From contig NZ_VOHB01000002.1 of NCBI RefSeq assembly GCF_007859295.1, forward strand, positions 2,047,624 through 2,111,623: DNA of 64,000 nt. Reading direction: 5' to 3'. How positions within the stretch are numbered: the stretch's first letter is position 1; every line of letters begins with the position of its first letter. The notes beneath the pieces are model-generated. The model did no database searches. It was not told the origin of the DNA and worked only from the letters and a program-made list of their open reading frames with translations. The DNA is from Planococcus sp. CPCC 101016. GTDB lineage: Bacteria > Bacillota > Bacilli > Bacillales_A > Planococcaceae. The position numbers and the translations under genes were made by a program. Shown here one piece after another: positions 33,599 through 42,850 of the stretch.

Positions 33599-34501
33599 TC
33601 AGATTTTGAAATCAGTGAGTCCTTTGTGATTTTTCAACATTTCCAGAAAGGCTGATAGGGCTTTTGTTTGGAATGGAGAACGGGTAACTATCGAGAAGTC
33701 TCTTGTATAGGGCAGTCCTTCCACGTCTAAAATCTTCAGATCGCCATAACGCAGCTCTTTTTGAATTGCCCACTCCGACAACAGGCTGATGCCGATTCCA
33801 GCTTCAACCATCGCTTTAATAGGCTGTGTGCTGCTGAAATGCATGATGGCGGCTGGAGCAATCGAATACTGTTCGAATACATTTTCTGAAGCTTCCCGAG
33901 TTCCCGAACCGAGTTCACGCAGTATCCAGGTTTGTTCGATCAACTCTTCAATTGGAATGGACTTCTGTCGTTTGCTCAAGGGATGATCAGCAGAGGCGAC
34001 GAGAACCATTCGGTCTTCGGCGAAGGGCTCAGTCTTGAGCTCACGAACTTCTTTAAAATGTCCTTCCACAATTCCCATATCCAATTGGTTGCCCATAACG
34101 AGGCCCGCAATCGTTGTCGTATTGCCGATAGTGACAGTCGGTTTAATGTCGGGATAGCGCTCTTTTGCTTCCGCGATAATGCGCGGCAAGACATATTCAC
34201 CGAACGTGTAACTGGCACCGATAGCAATAGATCCACTTGCTTTATTGGTCAAGTCATCCAACAGATGGTTCATCTTAGCGTAGAGTTCTTTAATTTCCAT
34301 CGCGTGGTGATAAACGATTTCACCTGCCTTATTGAGCCGGACGTACTTATTTGTCCGTTCCAATAATTTGACGCCAGTAGTGTCTTCTAATGAACGAATG
34401 TAGTGGCTGACAGCAGGCTGAGTCATATTCAATTCTTCTGCTGCTCTTGAAAAGTTCTTTTTCTCAATTACTTTTAGAAACACTTCCAGACGCTGATCCA
34501 T
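33599..34501 (-). CDS. LysR-family transcriptional regulator (300 aa)
   Basis: The N-terminal winged HTH (1-60) contains FSRAAEELNMTQPAVSHYIR, followed by a linker helix and a periplasmic-binding-protein-like effector domain (about 90-295). It is transcribed away from the YeiH-type transporter gene across a 105-base shared intergenic region, the usual layout for a LysR regulator and its target. CysL/CbbR-like members control sulfur metabolism, which would fit a sulfur-compound exporter, but the ligand is unknown. Confidence 0.93.
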   Translation of the reverse strand: MDQRLEVFLKVIEKKNFSRAAEELNMTQPAVSHYIRSLEDTTGVKLLERTNKYVRLNKAGEIVYHHAMEIKELYAKMNHLLDDLTNKASGSIAIGASYTFGEYVLPRIIAEAKERYPDIKPTVTIGNTTTIAGLVMGNQLDMGIVEGHFKEVRELKTEPFAEDRMVLVASADHPLSKRQKSIPIEELIEQTWILRELGSGTREASENVFEQYSIAPAAIMHFSSTQPIKAMVEAGIGISLLSEWAIQKELRYGDLKILDVEGLPYTRDFSIVTRSPFQTKALSAFLEMLKNHKGLTDFKI

Positions 34502-34606
34502 TCGGCTCCTCCTTTCTTACATACAATATTACTTATCATCACTATCTTAAATACTTATTTTACTAATGTATAGTGTTTTTCTATACTTACGATAGGAGGT
34601 TTCATC

Positions 34607-35629
34607 ATGTCTCAACTTGCGAATAAACCTAGTCGTTTTAATTCACCAAAGGCTGTCTGGATAGGCGGTGTACTTTTTACTTTTCTTATCGCTTTTTTAG
34701 GTTATTTACTGGCTCAAATACCGGGATTCAATCAAGTCGGCCAGCTGGCGTGCGCCATCATTATCGCTGTTTTCTACCGGCAACTATTCGGCTACCCGGG
34801 TACCATCCGTTCGGGGATCACTTTCTCTTCCAAATGGCTATTGCGGACCGCCATCGTCTTATATGGATTGAAATTAAATATCGATACGGTTTTCAGCGAT
34901 GGACTTGGCTTGCTGCTAAGGGATATGGCCGTTATTGTCTTCGCCATTCTGCTGACGATTTGGCTGGCAAAACGCTTTAATGCCGATAAGACCATCTCTC
35001 TGCTGCTCGGTGTCGGCACCGGGGTTTGTGGAGCGGCCGCTATTGCTGCAATTGCACCGATCATCAAAGCAAAAGACGAAGATACCGCCATAAGCGTAGG
35101 GATCATTGCGCTCGTCGGCACTGTTTTTGCCATCACCTATACGATTCTCAGACCATTTTTGCCCATGGACGACATTGAATACGGTATGTGGGTCGGAATC
35201 AGCCTTCATGAAATTGCGCATGTGGCACTGGCTGGTGCACCTGCAGGAGAAGATGGACTGGCGATCGCTTTATTAGGGAAATTGGGTCGTGTCTTCCTGC
35301 TTGTGCCTCTTTGCTTTATCTTTATTTTCTGGATGAAGCGCAAAGATAAAGACCAGGAAACGGATGCTTCAATTGAATTTCCGTGGTTTCTTGTCGGGTT
35401 TATCTTGTTAAGCATTCTTGGTAGCTATGTTTTCGGAAGCATCATTCCTTTTCCGGAAGCACTGCGTGAATTTATATCCGCATTGACCACTTGGCTGTTG
35501 ACAGCTGCAATGGTCGGGCTCGGACTAAGTGTCAGCTTGCGGGATTTGCGGGAACGTGCCCTGCTGCCGCTTGCTGCCATGACTATTACTTCGATCTTGT
35601 TATCAGTCTTTGCCTATGTATCAATTTGA
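34607..35629 (+). CDS. YeiH-family putative sulfate exporter
   Basis: An integral membrane protein of 340 residues with about ten helices. Family landmarks include QLFGYPGTIRSGITFSSKWL, LLRTAIVLYGLKLN, GVGTGVCGAAAIAAIAP near 140 and SLHEIAHVALAGAP near 205. YeiH/UPF0324 proteins are predicted anion or sulfate exporters, though direct proof is limited. It is divergent from the LysR gene and ends at a strong bidirectional terminator. The ribosome binding site TAGGAGG is good. Confidence 0.92.
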   Translation: MSQLANKPSRFNSPKAVWIGGVLFTFLIAFLGYLLAQIPGFNQVGQLACAIIIAVFYRQLFGYPGTIRSGITFSSKWLLRTAIVLYGLKLNIDTVFSDGLGLLLRDMAVIVFAILLTIWLAKRFNADKTISLLLGVGTGVCGAAAIAAIAPIIKAKDEDTAISVGIIALVGTVFAITYTILRPFLPMDDIEYGMWVGISLHEIAHVALAGAPAGEDGLAIALLGKLGRVFLLVPLCFIFIFWMKRKDKDQETDASIEFPWFLVGFILLSILGSYVFGSIIPFPEALREFISALTTWLLTAAMVGLGLSVSLRDLRERALLPLAAMTITSILLSVFAYVSI

Positions 35630-35655
35630 TGAAATATAGCTTTTTATCTAAATAA

Positions 35656-35685
35656 AAAGGCCGAATGCACAAGCATTCGGCCTTT
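35656..35685. terminator. Bidirectional terminator between yeiH and a GNAT gene
   Basis: AAAGGCCGAATGC and GCATTCGGCCTTT form a perfect 13-bp stem with an ACAA loop. T- and A-rich sequence on both sides lets it work for the two convergent genes. Confidence 0.88.
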
Positions 35686-35692
35686 CACTGTT

Positions 35693-36259
35693 TTATGTTC
35701 TACTAGCAACGACTGCAGCCCACTCTTCACGCAATATCCCCATTTTTATCGCATCAAAATAGCGGCCATCAACTTTGCGCGCCTTTCTGATGCGCGCTTC
35801 TTCTTTCATGCCCAGCCGTTCAGCGACTTTCATCATTCGCTCATTGCCTGACCACGTCGACATCCCGAGCCGATGCAAATCGGTGTATTCGAAGAGAAAG
35901 CTTAGCCACAGCCGGTATGCTTCAGATCCATATCCACCGTTCCAGTAATCGGTATCGTAAATGACTATGCCTGTTTCCAGCCAATCTGTGTTTTGGTCAA
36001 TCCAGTAAGCACCTACATAGCCAATCGTTTTTCCGCCTGAGGTAATGATGAGAGATGCTGGAACGCCGGTTGCAATATCTTTTTCCTCCAGCCATTTTCT
36101 TCGGTGGTTTTCCCTGCTTAGCCAAGCTTCTGGAATATAAGGGCCGTTCCATTTTTTTGCTTCCTGCTGTTTTTCCTCAAAGCGCCAATAATAAAGTTCG
36201 TCGAGCCGAGCTTCAGTCGGTTCTGTAAGTTCAATTTTTCTTCCAATAACTTTGATCAA
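35693..36259 (-). CDS. GNAT acetyltransferase, RimJ/RimL type
   Basis: About 188 residues. The fold is shown by TIGYVGAYWIDQNTDWLETG, the CoA loop YWNGGYGSEAYRLWLSFLFE (aromatic, with a glycine-rich turn) and LGMSTWSGNERMMKVAERLG near the end. The RimJ/RimL group acetylates protein N-termini or small molecules. A TTG at 36259 following AAAGGATG is the likely start; an ATG ten codons upstream has no good site. It lies after an EamA transporter in the same direction. Confidence 0.85.
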   Translation of the reverse strand: MIKVIGRKIELTEPTEARLDELYYWRFEEKQQEAKKWNGPYIPEAWLSRENHRRKWLEEKDIATGVPASLIITSGGKTIGYVGAYWIDQNTDWLETGIVIYDTDYWNGGYGSEAYRLWLSFLFEYTDLHRLGMSTWSGNERMMKVAERLGMKEEARIRKARKVDGRYFDAIKMGILREEWAAVVASRT

Positions 36260-36307
36260 CTGATAGCATCCTTTCTTAAAGGCATTCATACTTCATTTTT
36301 CATTTTG

Positions 36308-37189
36308 TTAAACAGTCACCTTCACCGGCACACGCTTTTCTGGCCAGTTCACAAGGAAGATTCCTGCAAAAATTAAGCTCCCTCCGAACAACAAAGGGAA
36401 TCCAAGTTGTTCGTCCAGTACGAGCCAACCCGATAGGATGCCGAAAAAAGGTGCCAAGAAAAGAAAAGCACTGACTTTTCCGGAATCGCCTTTTTGCAGA
36501 AGATGAAACCAAATGGTGAATTGAACAATTGAAGCAGGTATGGAAAGCCAGAGAAGAATGGCGATCGACGATGAATTGATGACTAAGTAAGGCGTTTCAA
36601 GCAGGGCAGAACCGAGGAGTAAAATGACACCCCCAAAAAACATCTGATAAGCAGTCAGCACCCACATATCAATTGTAACTCCCCATCTTTTGATCAACAG
36701 CGTTCCGGCGGCCCAAAAAACGGCGCTTAAAAAGCCCAGCAAAGTGCCAATCTCAATTGCCAAATGGCTTCCCATCGTAATAAATACTCCTGCAAATCCC
36801 ATAAGTACGCCTATCCACTGAATAATTCTATATTTTATCCCTAATACCAGCGTTCCAAAAATCACTACTAACAAAGGATTCATAAAGGTCAGGATTGCTG
36901 ATTCACCGGAAGTGATCGTCCGTAAACTCAGGAAGATGGCGCCCATCACTCCTGCAGTCTGTACAGCGCCGATCAATACAACTCTTCCCCATTCCACCGC
37001 ATTTCCTGGGTGTTTCCTTTTGAAGAGCCGCACAAAGAAAATCATGAGGCTGCCAGCAATTGTAAACCGTATTCCTGCCAACAATAATGGCGATATGTAA
37101 ATTAAACCGATTTTTGCTACGACAAACGAGGATCCCATTAACCCCGTAGTAAGGACCACAAGAAAAGAAAAAATCAGTTTTTCTTTCAA
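36308..37189 (-). CDS. EamA/DMT-family transporter (about 293 aa)
   Basis: A ten-helix membrane protein made of two EamA repeats (about 5-140 and 150-290). It has GSSFVVAKIGL in helix 1, SLRTITSGESAILTFMNPLL in the first repeat, and the WGVTIDMWVLTAYQMFFGG pattern opening the second. Such drug/metabolite transporters export amino acids or other small metabolites; the substrate is unknown. The start is a TTG at 37189 preceded by AAGGGGTG; the frame opens six codons earlier at a GTG within that site. Confidence 0.9.
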   Translation of the reverse strand: MKEKLIFSFLVVLTTGLMGSSFVVAKIGLIYISPLLLAGIRFTIAGSLMIFFVRLFKRKHPGNAVEWGRVVLIGAVQTAGVMGAIFLSLRTITSGESAILTFMNPLLVVIFGTLVLGIKYRIIQWIGVLMGFAGVFITMGSHLAIEIGTLLGFLSAVFWAAGTLLIKRWGVTIDMWVLTAYQMFFGGVILLLGSALLETPYLVINSSSIAILLWLSIPASIVQFTIWFHLLQKGDSGKVSAFLFLAPFFGILSGWLVLDEQLGFPLLFGGSLIFAGIFLVNWPEKRVPVKVTV

Positions 37190-37275
37190 ATTGCTGCACC
37201 CCTTCACATTGAACTTTTCTAGTACTCTTTCAGATGGATTAAACCAAAGAAGCTCTCATTCTCATATCTAAAATT

Positions 37276-38133
37276 TTATTGGCAGTCGACAATTTTACGC
37301 CAATAATTCCAAGCCTCCAAGTATGCTGGGAAATCAACAGGATGATGCTTTACACAGATACCCAACCGTTGATACAAGCCGATCAGCACTTCTTCGTAAA
37401 GCTGTTTTCTGGCTGGCACGTCAGTAGACAGTACGGTGATAGCTGAGTCCAATACCTCTTTAATTAATTCAGCCGGAGATGAAAAGAAAGCGTAAATTAA
37501 ATCATAATGCGGAAAGCCGAAGACCGGAGTTGGATCAATAACACCCACTAGTCTGCCTTCCTGGAAGATAAAATTATGAATTCCGCAATCACCATGAACT
37601 AGGTAAGGCTTCCTGGCGACTCTATTCCAATCTCGCTGCGAAGGCAAAGGTGCTGGTATGCTGAAGTTTTCATTCTTCAAAAAAGGAGCAAGTATTTGGG
37701 TGGCCTCTTGTACTTCCTCTAACAAGAATTTCTCCCACGAGTCGACCAGCGCATCTTGCCGTCCCCACCCTTCACTAAAAGAAGGTTGATATTGGTTTAG
37801 TAATTCCGCAGCAAGCGTGCAAAGAATTTCTTTTTTACTGCCGTCAGAATCGCCAGCGGATCCCTGAAGATATGTATAGACCATAAATTTATTAGACGGA
37901 TCGACAAATACCAGTTTCGGCAATAAAACAAGTTGCTGATAAGCCGCAAGGAACTCCGTTTCCGCGTAAATCACTTTGGCTTCATTCAATTTCACAATAA
38001 AATCTGTGCCGGTTCCTTGACTCAAAAGATAAATTTGACTACTAGTTCCGCCGGTCAAAGTCTTACAGTTCCAGTTGCTTGAAGAAATAACCTTTCTATC
38101 GGTCAAGTGAACGACAATATCCGAAATATGCAT
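37276..38133 (-). CDS. Aminoglycoside phosphotransferase-family protein (APH/ChoK)
   Basis: About 285 residues with a protein-kinase-like fold. The ATP-lobe lysine is in FIVKLNEAK, the catalytic loop is YLVHGDCGIHNF and the metal-binding motif is VIDPTPVFG. This family phosphorylates antibiotics or small metabolites such as homoserine, choline or fructosamine. The context gives no hint of a substrate, and resistance should not be assumed. The start at 38133 follows GAAGAGGTG. Confidence 0.87.
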   Translation of the reverse strand: MHISDIVVHLTDRKVISSSNWNCKTLTGGTSSQIYLLSQGTGTDFIVKLNEAKVIYAETEFLAAYQQLVLLPKLVFVDPSNKFMVYTYLQGSAGDSDGSKKEILCTLAAELLNQYQPSFSEGWGRQDALVDSWEKFLLEEVQEATQILAPFLKNENFSIPAPLPSQRDWNRVARKPYLVHGDCGIHNFIFQEGRLVGVIDPTPVFGFPHYDLIYAFFSSPAELIKEVLDSAITVLSTDVPARKQLYEEVLIGLYQRLGICVKHHPVDFPAYLEAWNYWRKIVDCQ

Positions 38134-38355
38134 TTTACACCTCTTCATCTTTTCCTCTGCTATTTCCAATAATCATATCACTGTTCAACAATTGATTATT
38201 TGTAATAGTTAATTTTCCAAAAGATTTTTCTAAAAAAAGCTAAGTTGCTTATAAAATCTGTGCAGTTTTTGTGGAGTTTAATCCTGTTATACCATGGTAT
38301 ACATATAATCAAGAACTATAAATCAGTAAGTTATTAAATACAAGGAGTGTGGCGT

Positions 38356-38808
38356 ATGAATCCCTATGCAAAATTCGGCATCATGATTGCGACTTCGACT
38401 TTTGTCATGTATTGGTTGATGTTTTTGAATGTTTTTCAGTTGGATCATGTATTTTACAGTGAGACAAGAGTTTATATGGCATTGATCATGGGATCCATTA
38501 TGGCAATCGTTATGATGTTGTTCATGTGGCCCATGTACAAGAACAAAAAAACAAACTCGCTGATTCTTGCTGTCAGTGCAGTCGTATTTGCCCTTTCTTT
38601 ATGGCTTGTCCGCAGCCAAGTTCTGATTGAAGACAGCGGTTGGATGAAAGCAATGATTCCTCACCATTCAATCGCCATTCTGACAAGTGAAAGAGCCAAT
38701 ATATCAGATCCGCGTGTACGTGCATTGGCAGATGAAATCATTAAAGCACAACGTGAAGAAATTGCCGAGATGGAAAGATTAATTGAAGATCTAGAAAATG
38801 ACGAATAA
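38356..38808 (+). CDS. DUF305-domain membrane protein (150 aa)
   Basis: Three N-terminal transmembrane helices (about 5-25, 38-58 and 66-86) are followed by a DUF305 segment with MIPHHSIAILTSERANI near 100 and a helix ADEIIKAQREEIAEMERLIE. The paired histidines are the family hallmark and may bind metal. DUF305 proteins often go with copper handling or envelope stress, but the role is not settled. The start at 38356 follows AAGGAGTG; the frame opens three codons earlier. Confidence 0.85.
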   Translation: MNPYAKFGIMIATSTFVMYWLMFLNVFQLDHVFYSETRVYMALIMGSIMAIVMMLFMWPMYKNKKTNSLILAVSAVVFALSLWLVRSQVLIEDSGWMKAMIPHHSIAILTSERANISDPRVRALADEIIKAQREEIAEMERLIEDLENDE

Positions 38809-38824
38809 CTTCAGGAAGTAAAAC

Positions 38825-38868
38825 TTAGAAAAGCCAAAAACGAAATGGTTCGCTCTTGGCTTTTCTAA
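38825..38868 (+). terminator. Intrinsic terminator after DUF305 gene
   Basis: TTAGAAAAGCCAA and TTGGCTTTTCTAA pair over 13 bp, and the strand downstream is AT-rich. It is perfectly symmetric, so it may also serve the opposite strand. Confidence 0.8.
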
Positions 38869-38907
38869 TTATTCAGGAATATTCTTGATAGATTCATTCA
38901 GCATCTG

Positions 38908-39347
38908 TTAAAACTCTATGTAAAACGGATGGCTGTTTTTATTCAGACAATATTCAATTCGTTCACTAAAATTTTTCCATGTGACCATTTTCAGGGCATC
39001 CTTAATCGGAAAAAAAAAGCAACTTCCAGACTTTCAGCAAAATTGGTTTTATGCCCCGATAGGCTTTGCTAAAAAAAGCGAATTGCAGATCGATTCTTTT
39101 ACATTCTGAAAGATGCTGCAGAACCTTAGTACTTCGATATCTATCCCACTCTCTTCTTTGACTTCTCTTACTGCGGCTTCTTTAAGAGACTCCCCTTCTT
39201 CAACTTGTCCTCCAGGCATCTCCAACCTCTTAGAGGACTTTTGATCAGCAAAATTTTCCGATGTTCATTTAGAATGACAGCTGCCGCAGAAAGAATGTGT
39301 TTTGGAGGTGAATGATTTACATCCGACTTTTGACTAGGTAAAATCAA
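38908..39347 (-). pseudogene. Nudix hydrolase gene with several frameshifts
   Basis: A TTG start (39347) behind AAGGAGTG opens a Nudix N-terminus (HILSAAAVILNEHRKILLI). After LRGW a one-base deletion shifts the frame, and the Nudix box GGQVEEGESLKEAAVREV followed by KEESGI is read in another frame. Further shifts follow, including at a run of nine A near 39010, before the C-terminus KNFSERIEYCLNKNSHPFYI ends at 38908. The catalytic box itself is complete, so the break is recent. A second, intact Nudix gene lies directly upstream. Confidence 0.72.
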
Positions 39348-39403
39348 CGAATTCCACTCCTTGATATTATTTTAATGTCACTACCATACATGCATTCTTT
39401 TAA

Positions 39404-39913
39404 TTACTTTGTCCATTGACTGACCACATCGCTGTAAACTTTATACCGCTCCCAAACTTTCGGAACGATCAGTTCACAGGCATTCATTTCATCACATTCT
39501 TCCAGTGCAGCGAATTGAGCGCCGCACACTTCACCTGCCTGCAACCTCAAATCACTCAGCTCCAGTTTCTTCTTACTCTTCCATATATAGCTATCCAAGA
39601 AATAATGTTCATTTCTTATCGTCCCGATATGGTGCAACTCATGAGGACTCGCAATTAATTCCGTTTCTTCTTCAAGCTCCCGAACTGCTCCGATAAGACT
39701 GGTTTCACCAGAGGTAACCGATCCGCCAGTACACTCCCAAAGTAGCGGATACGTTTTGGCAGCATCCCGCTGTGTCAGCAGGAGCTTTCCATCTTTATTA
39801 ATAGTAAATATTTCCACTACAAGATGGTATTCTCCTTGCGGAATCACTTCTCCGCGAATGTGCTGTTTGCCTAGCAGATTCTTTGCTTTATCATATAAAT
39901 CCCATACTTCCAC
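39404..39913 (-). CDS. Nudix hydrolase (169 aa)
   Basis: A YfcD/IPP-isomerase-like Nudix protein. An N-terminal VEVWDLYDKAKNLLGKQHIR is followed by LLLTQRDAAKTYPLLWECTG and the Nudix box GGSVTSGETSLIGAVRELEE followed by ETEL. It hydrolyses a nucleoside-diphosphate-linked compound; the substrate is unknown. The GTG start at 39913 is nine bases after AAGGAG and matches the usual N-terminus of the group. Upstream in-frame sequence is probably not translated. Confidence 0.88.
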   Translation of the reverse strand: MEVWDLYDKAKNLLGKQHIRGEVIPQGEYHLVVEIFTINKDGKLLLTQRDAAKTYPLLWECTGGSVTSGETSLIGAVRELEEETELIASPHELHHIGTIRNEHYFLDSYIWKSKKKLELSDLRLQAGEVCGAQFAALEECDEMNACELIVPKVWERYKVYSDVVSQWTK

Positions 39914-40005
39914 TGGTTTCAACTCCTTCCACTTATTGCCTACAACATAGAAAAGGAAGAGTGTGCACCTTAACAGCTGCAACTCTTCCGATGTGTTTGA
40001 CTTTT

Positions 40006-42072
40006 CTAGTTAGAACCTTTTGCTTCAAGACTGAACTTCACATAAAATACTGTGCCTTTGCTGCTTGATTGCACTTCAATTTTTGCATTATGGCGTGCAG
40101 CAATGGCATAGGAAACCCCTAATCCCAAACCGGTTCCGTTGTCTTTCGTGGTATAGAATGGAGTGCCGATTTTCTTTAAAACTTCTTTATCCATGCCTTG
40201 ACCCTGATCACGAATCTCAAGTACGACAGTATTTTTATCTTCAGTGTATGTCCGAATAGACAGCATCTTACTAGGCTCCATCGCTTCTAAGCCGTTCCGG
40301 CAAAGATTGATGAGCAATTGACGAATTTCGTCCCGGTTTAATAGCATGGGCGGTATATTCTGTGTCTCGAACTCGATGAATTTGTTTTGATTAAAGGTAT
40401 CGATTTCCAGTAAAGGCCATATGTCGCAGATAATCGCATTTAAATCCTGCATCGTTAACTCTGACGAGCGTGTATTGCCCATCGACAAAAATTCTGAAAT
40501 GATAGAATTGGCGCGGTCCAGCTCATCAATCATCAATTCGAAGTAATTATTGTATTTCGTTAAATCCGTATCATCTGTAAGAAATTGCAGGAATCCCCGC
40601 ACAGTTGTCATTGGATTTCGGATCTCATGGCTAATACCCGCTGCCATTTGCCCGATCAACTCTAAATTAGACAAGCGCTTCAGTTCAAGTTCGTATTTCT
40701 TTTTTTCCGTTGTGTTTTTTGACAAACAACAGATACCGTCGTCAAATGGATACGCGACCACGTCATACCAATAGGAATCTGCTGGAGAAGAAAATTCGAA
40801 ATGCACAGGCAATCTATCATACATCGGTCGATGAAGTTCCTTTTCCAAAACGCCGATAAGGTTTTCCGGAATTATAGACCATATTTTTTCACCCAACATG
40901 TTCATGGCCGTCTTCCCTTCCGGAAGAGGCTGATGCCGGTTGATGTAGATGAATTCCCAGTCCTTGTTCAAAGCGAAAAATCCATCCGTGATGCTTTCCA
41001 TGACACTGACGACTTTACCATTGGCGTTGGCGAGTTCATTTGTCCTTGTTTTGACCCGCATTTCCAGCTGGTCTCTATAAGTTAAGTTTGAGTAGGTTAA
41101 TGCTGTAGCATCCACAATGGACTGAGCCAAGTGCACTTGAGACTTCTCGTCCGACTGAAGGGTCTCCATCAGACAAGCGATGGCGACGACACCAAAAGTT
41201 TCTCCTTTTGAAATCAACGGAATGAGCAACAATCTGCATCTTTCTTCACTAGGTATAAACTTAATGCTTCTCGTGCCCATTACTTCATGAATGACATTTT
41301 CGGTGCTTCGGTTTATTTGAATGTCGTCAATGGCACTTTTCCAATCCTGCACGGTCCATTCGGATTCCTTGCTCATTTCCTTAAATTTGACAGTGTCAGG
41401 ATTGTTTGGATCTTCCATATAGACTGCAACATTCTTGCAATCCACCGTCTTCTCCAAATAATAAAAACACGTATCCAAGCTTTCCTGAATGCTAGAACAT
41501 CTGGAAAGATCCCTATTTGCATCAAGCAATAGCTGCTTCTCAGCAATCAGATGCTCTTTTTGCTTTAAATTATTGGCATTTTGGATAGCGACTGCTGCCA
41601 TATTCACATACGCTTCTACGCTTTGTATTTGGATATCTGTAATATTCATTTGCTTGCCGCAATCAAACAAAAAGACCAGGCCGAAAAGATGTTCTTCATA
41701 AATGATAGGAATTCCCAGCAATGACTGGATGTTGAATGCGGCGACTGCCTGAGGATTCGGGCGCGAGTCTTTGGAGGTATCCGGGATGTAAATTGTTTGT
41801 TTTGTTATCATGACGTCTCTGGCCAATTGATCCGTATCAAAATCGATTTTCTGTGAAGAGATTGAGTTTCCGTTAATGAATTCCGGCTTTCCCGCTACGG
41901 ACTGGAATGTCCCTTTTTCATCAGGCAGGAAAATGCCGACAGCATCACATTGAACGATTTCTTCAGATATGGCGGCTGTGACATGCTTCAGCACTTCAGG
42001 TAGGTCCAGCTTCATATTGATAATTTTCGTCAGTTCGGCCAATCGGGAATATCTATTATGTTCTTTTAACAT
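40006..42072 (-). CDS. GAF/PAS sensor histidine kinase (688 aa)
   Basis: A soluble kinase with two N-terminal GAF domains (about 20-170 and 190-345), a short coiled coil, a PAS domain (about 360-460, MESITDGFFALNKDWEFIYI), HisKA with MAAGISHEIRNPMTTVRGFL near 485, and HATPase_c with INLCRNGLEAM, DQGQGMD and GTGLGLGVSYAIA. No membrane segments are seen, so it senses an intracellular signal. The phospho-acceptor region matches the KinA-E/GHKL kinases that feed phosphorelays in Bacilli. No response regulator is adjacent. The start has a weak GGAG site. Confidence 0.92.
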   Translation of the reverse strand: MLKEHNRYSRLAELTKIINMKLDLPEVLKHVTAAISEEIVQCDAVGIFLPDEKGTFQSVAGKPEFINGNSISSQKIDFDTDQLARDVMITKQTIYIPDTSKDSRPNPQAVAAFNIQSLLGIPIIYEEHLFGLVFLFDCGKQMNITDIQIQSVEAYVNMAAVAIQNANNLKQKEHLIAEKQLLLDANRDLSRCSSIQESLDTCFYYLEKTVDCKNVAVYMEDPNNPDTVKFKEMSKESEWTVQDWKSAIDDIQINRSTENVIHEVMGTRSIKFIPSEERCRLLLIPLISKGETFGVVAIACLMETLQSDEKSQVHLAQSIVDATALTYSNLTYRDQLEMRVKTRTNELANANGKVVSVMESITDGFFALNKDWEFIYINRHQPLPEGKTAMNMLGEKIWSIIPENLIGVLEKELHRPMYDRLPVHFEFSSPADSYWYDVVAYPFDDGICCLSKNTTEKKKYELELKRLSNLELIGQMAAGISHEIRNPMTTVRGFLQFLTDDTDLTKYNNYFELMIDELDRANSIISEFLSMGNTRSSELTMQDLNAIICDIWPLLEIDTFNQNKFIEFETQNIPPMLLNRDEIRQLLINLCRNGLEAMEPSKMLSIRTYTEDKNTVVLEIRDQGQGMDKEVLKKIGTPFYTTKDNGTGLGLGVSYAIAARHNAKIEVQSSSKGTVFYVKFSLEAKGSN

Positions 42073-42413
42073 GGTTATACGCTCCGCTCTTGATCCTCAT
42101 GAAATAAAAAAAGGGTATTTTTATGTAAAAACTAGTTTATTTCTCGGGGACATTATGACAGTAGCTTACCACAAATAATTTTAGATTTGCGAATAAAATT
42201 TCTATTTTTCCAGTCTTACTACTGATTTTTCATTTTCGAAATGCCTTTGCAGGTAATAATTGAATACAGCCACTCCTATTTTCTGCACCGTTTTCAACAC
42301 CTCCTACAAATCGGTTATAGTAGTAATTGAACCCTTCTATCGATGGGACATATGTCCTTTCCACTTTATTTCTACAGCCGTACAGTAAGATGACAGAAAG
42401 GTGTGTGAACTGA
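42073..42413. promoter_or_regulatory. Shared upstream region with a perfect 12-bp palindrome
   Basis: This is the divergent promoter region between the sensor kinase and the YdcZ-Crp-YdcZ operon. It holds a perfect palindrome GGACATATGTCC at 42346-42357, about 57 bases before the first transporter gene. It may be an operator for the Crp-family regulator encoded in that operon. Nothing else stands out in the stretch. Confidence 0.4.
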
Positions 42414-42839
42414 ATGAAAGGGATCTTTTTTGCATTGGCGGGCGGATTTTTCCTAACATTCCAAAGTGTCGCAAATGCTCGAATCAGTGAAGGCATCGGC
42501 ACGTGGCAAGCTGCCACCATGACCCAATTCACAGGTTTCGTCCTGGCTTTATTGATCGTTCTCATCCTGCGTGACCGGTCGTACCAGAACTTAAGTCAAG
42601 TCTCTCCACTCTACGCATCCGGCGGTATGCTGGCAGCTATTGTACTCTATAGCAATATGACAGCGGTCCACCGGATGGGTGTGACCTTGACAATCGGCAT
42701 TTTCCTGATTGCCCAGCTTATTGCAGCAGTCATGATCGACAGCAAGGGCTGGTTTGATATGGCCAAGCAGAAAATAGGACGAATGCAGATTGTTGGACTT
42801 CTGCTGATGGTGGCAGGTGTTATCATTTTGAAGTGGTAA
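42414..42839 (+). CDS. YdcZ-family (DMT) transporter, first copy (141 aa)
   Basis: A small membrane protein with four to five helices, the half-size DMT type (DUF606/YdcZ). It has FALAGGFFLTFQSVANARIS at the N-terminus and GVTLTIGIFLIAQLIAAVMI near 85. Such half-transporters usually work as pairs. A second member lies two genes downstream with a Crp-family regulator between them. Tight spacing (11 bases to the regulator) indicates an operon. The substrate is unknown. Confidence 0.88.
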   Translation: MKGIFFALAGGFFLTFQSVANARISEGIGTWQAATMTQFTGFVLALLIVLILRDRSYQNLSQVSPLYASGGMLAAIVLYSNMTAVHRMGVTLTIGIFLIAQLIAAVMIDSKGWFDMAKQKIGRMQIVGLLLMVAGVIILKW

Positions 42840-42850
42840 GGAGGAGAGAA

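Noticed and set aside
37276..38133. Aminoglycoside-resistance gene
   Set aside because: Only the general APH fold is visible; the family has many metabolic members and the context gives no resistance link.
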